A stretch of DNA of 26,827 bases, taken from assembly GCA_963811225.1 (NCBI GenBank), contig CAWEQO010000017.1:1-26827 (forward strand), given 5' to 3'. The first letter of the stretch is position 1, and every line of letters begins with the position of its first letter. The position numbers were made by a program, and so were the translations under genes. Positions 26,140 through 26,827 of the stretch are shown here, in pieces. This DNA comes from CAWEQO01 sp963811225. GTDB lineage: Bacteria > Chloroflexota > Anaerolineae > Anaerolineales > Anaerolineaceae. The notes beneath the pieces are model-generated. The model was not told the origin of the DNA. It made no database searches and worked only from the letters and a program-made list of their open reading frames with translations.

Positions 26140-26777
26140 TCACCGGCTCGAAGCAAGGCTTCAATTCTGGAAATCACCATCTCCATCGCCACAGTATTCA
26201 TCCCGCCTTCAGGGATAATCACGTCGGCATAGCGTTTGGACTGCTCGACAAACTCCAGATGCATCGGGCGGACGGTGTTGATATACTGAGAAATGACCAA
26301 TTCGGTCGTACGCCCGCGCTCGGTGATGTCGCGCTTCAGCCTTCGGATGAAGCGCAGATCGGCGTCGGTATCAACGTAGAGCTTGACATCGAACAGTTCG
26401 CGCAGCATGGGGTCGGCCAGGATCAGGATGCCCTCGACCACAATCACCCGGTGCGGCTCAATGTGGATGGTCTGAGTCGTGCGGGCGTGATGGGTGAAGT
26501 CGTACACCGGCAGCTCGATCGACTCCCAATTTTTCAACTTCTTGATGTGCTCCACCATCAGATTCGTTTCAAGGGATTCAGGATGGTCAAAGTTAATTTG
26601 GACCCGCTGGTTGGGCGGCAAGTCACGTAGGTCACGGTAGTAGGCATCGTGGGGCAGGTAAGCGATGCGGTCCGCTCCAACCGTATTTAGAATCACGTTG
26701 GCAACGGTAGTCTTTCCGGAGCCGGAGCCGCCGGCAATCGCAATCACAATGGGTTCGGGTCGAGTAGTTGATGGCAT
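26136..26777 (-). CDS. udk: Uridine kinase
   Basis: Phosphorylates uridine and cytidine to the monophosphates in pyrimidine salvage, in the cytoplasm. From the ATG at 26777 it is 213 residues, the usual Udk size. It has P-loop GGSGSGKTT (16-24), the substrate-binding segment YLPHDAYYRD, NFDHPESL, and PVYDFTHHARTTQT. The Walker B-like VIVVEGILIL and the lid RRLKRDITERGRT are also present. A GTG nine codons upstream is in frame, but a TATAAT lies between it and the ATG, so the ATG is preferred. It is the first gene of the leftward operon. Confidence 0.95.
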   Translation of the reverse strand: MPSTTRPEPIVIAIAGGSGSGKTTVANVILNTVGADRIAYLPHDAYYRDLRDLPPNQRVQINFDHPESLETNLMVEHIKKLKNWESIELPVYDFTHHARTTQTIHIEPHRVIVVEGILILADPMLRELFDVKLYVDTDADLRFIRRLKRDITERGRTTELVISQYINTVRPMHLEFVEQSKRYADVIIPEGGMNTVAMEMVISRIEALLRAGE

Positions 26778-26789
26778 GGAAAAATTATA
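26778..26789 (-). promoter_or_regulatory. Leaderless-type promoter for udk
   Basis: Minus-strand TATAAT (26789-26784) is followed by six bases (TTTTCC) and then the ATG. There is no Shine-Dalgarno sequence. The transcription start is expected at the start codon itself. Confidence 0.55.
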
Positions 26790-26827
26790 ATCCAAGTAAC
26801 CCACAATTGTAGAGAAGGATGTATACT

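Noticed and set aside
1..26827. tRNA or rRNA genes, CRISPR arrays, transposases or integrases
   Set aside because: None could be recognised by eye. A covariance-model search would be needed to exclude small RNAs.

Overview
The window looks like chromosomal DNA of a high-GC bacterium. The best guess is a member of Chloroflexota, such as an Anaerolineae-like lineage. That placement is inferred from gene content: several Wzy_C-TPR membrane proteins, a fused 'bi-domain' oxidoreductase next to a heparinase II/III protein, CHAD and HD proteins beside pstB-phoU, and promoters sitting exactly six bases before a start codon. No rRNA, tRNA, CRISPR array or transposase was seen, so the placement is tentative.

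Region 1 (8-9157, minus strand) holds four tandem paralogues of an O-antigen ligase/polymerase-like membrane protein, each with a C-terminal TPR region. They appear to be one operon reading leftwards from a promoter near 9270. The last copy carries a frameshift. Region 2 (9524-15016, plus strand) is divergent from it. It encodes a fused MDR dehydrogenase/Gfo-Idh-MocA oxidoreductase, a heparinase II/III-family protein and a WbuB-like family 4 glycosyltransferase. Together regions 1 and 2 look like an extracellular polysaccharide or glycoconjugate locus.

Region 3 (14991-20273, plus strand) is phosphate themed. It starts with a decayed PhoB-like receiver domain that overlaps the glycosyltransferase end. 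Intact pstB and phoU and a clear terminator follow. A second unit, with its own promoter, encodes two overlapping thymidylate-kinase-like P-loop proteins, a CHAD protein and an HD protein resembling the C-terminal domain of Ppx/GppA exopolyphosphatases, ending at a strong terminator. The second kinase has arginine in place of the P-loop lysine. This unit is the most interesting part of the window and may be a polyphosphate- or phosphate-linked system.

Region 4 (20497-24088, plus strand) is a MoxR ATPase (frameshifted near its end), a DUF58 protein and a multi-spanning DUF4129 protein. It ends at a very long hairpin shared with the convergent operon. Region 5 (24199-26777, minus strand) is uridine kinase, a DedA/VTT-type membrane protein and an M20 dipeptidase, probably read from a leaderless promoter.

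Frameshifts interrupt otherwise well-preserved proteins at about 475, 19400 and 21227, and three deletions disrupt the PhoB-like remnant. Some of these may be residual assembly errors rather than biology.
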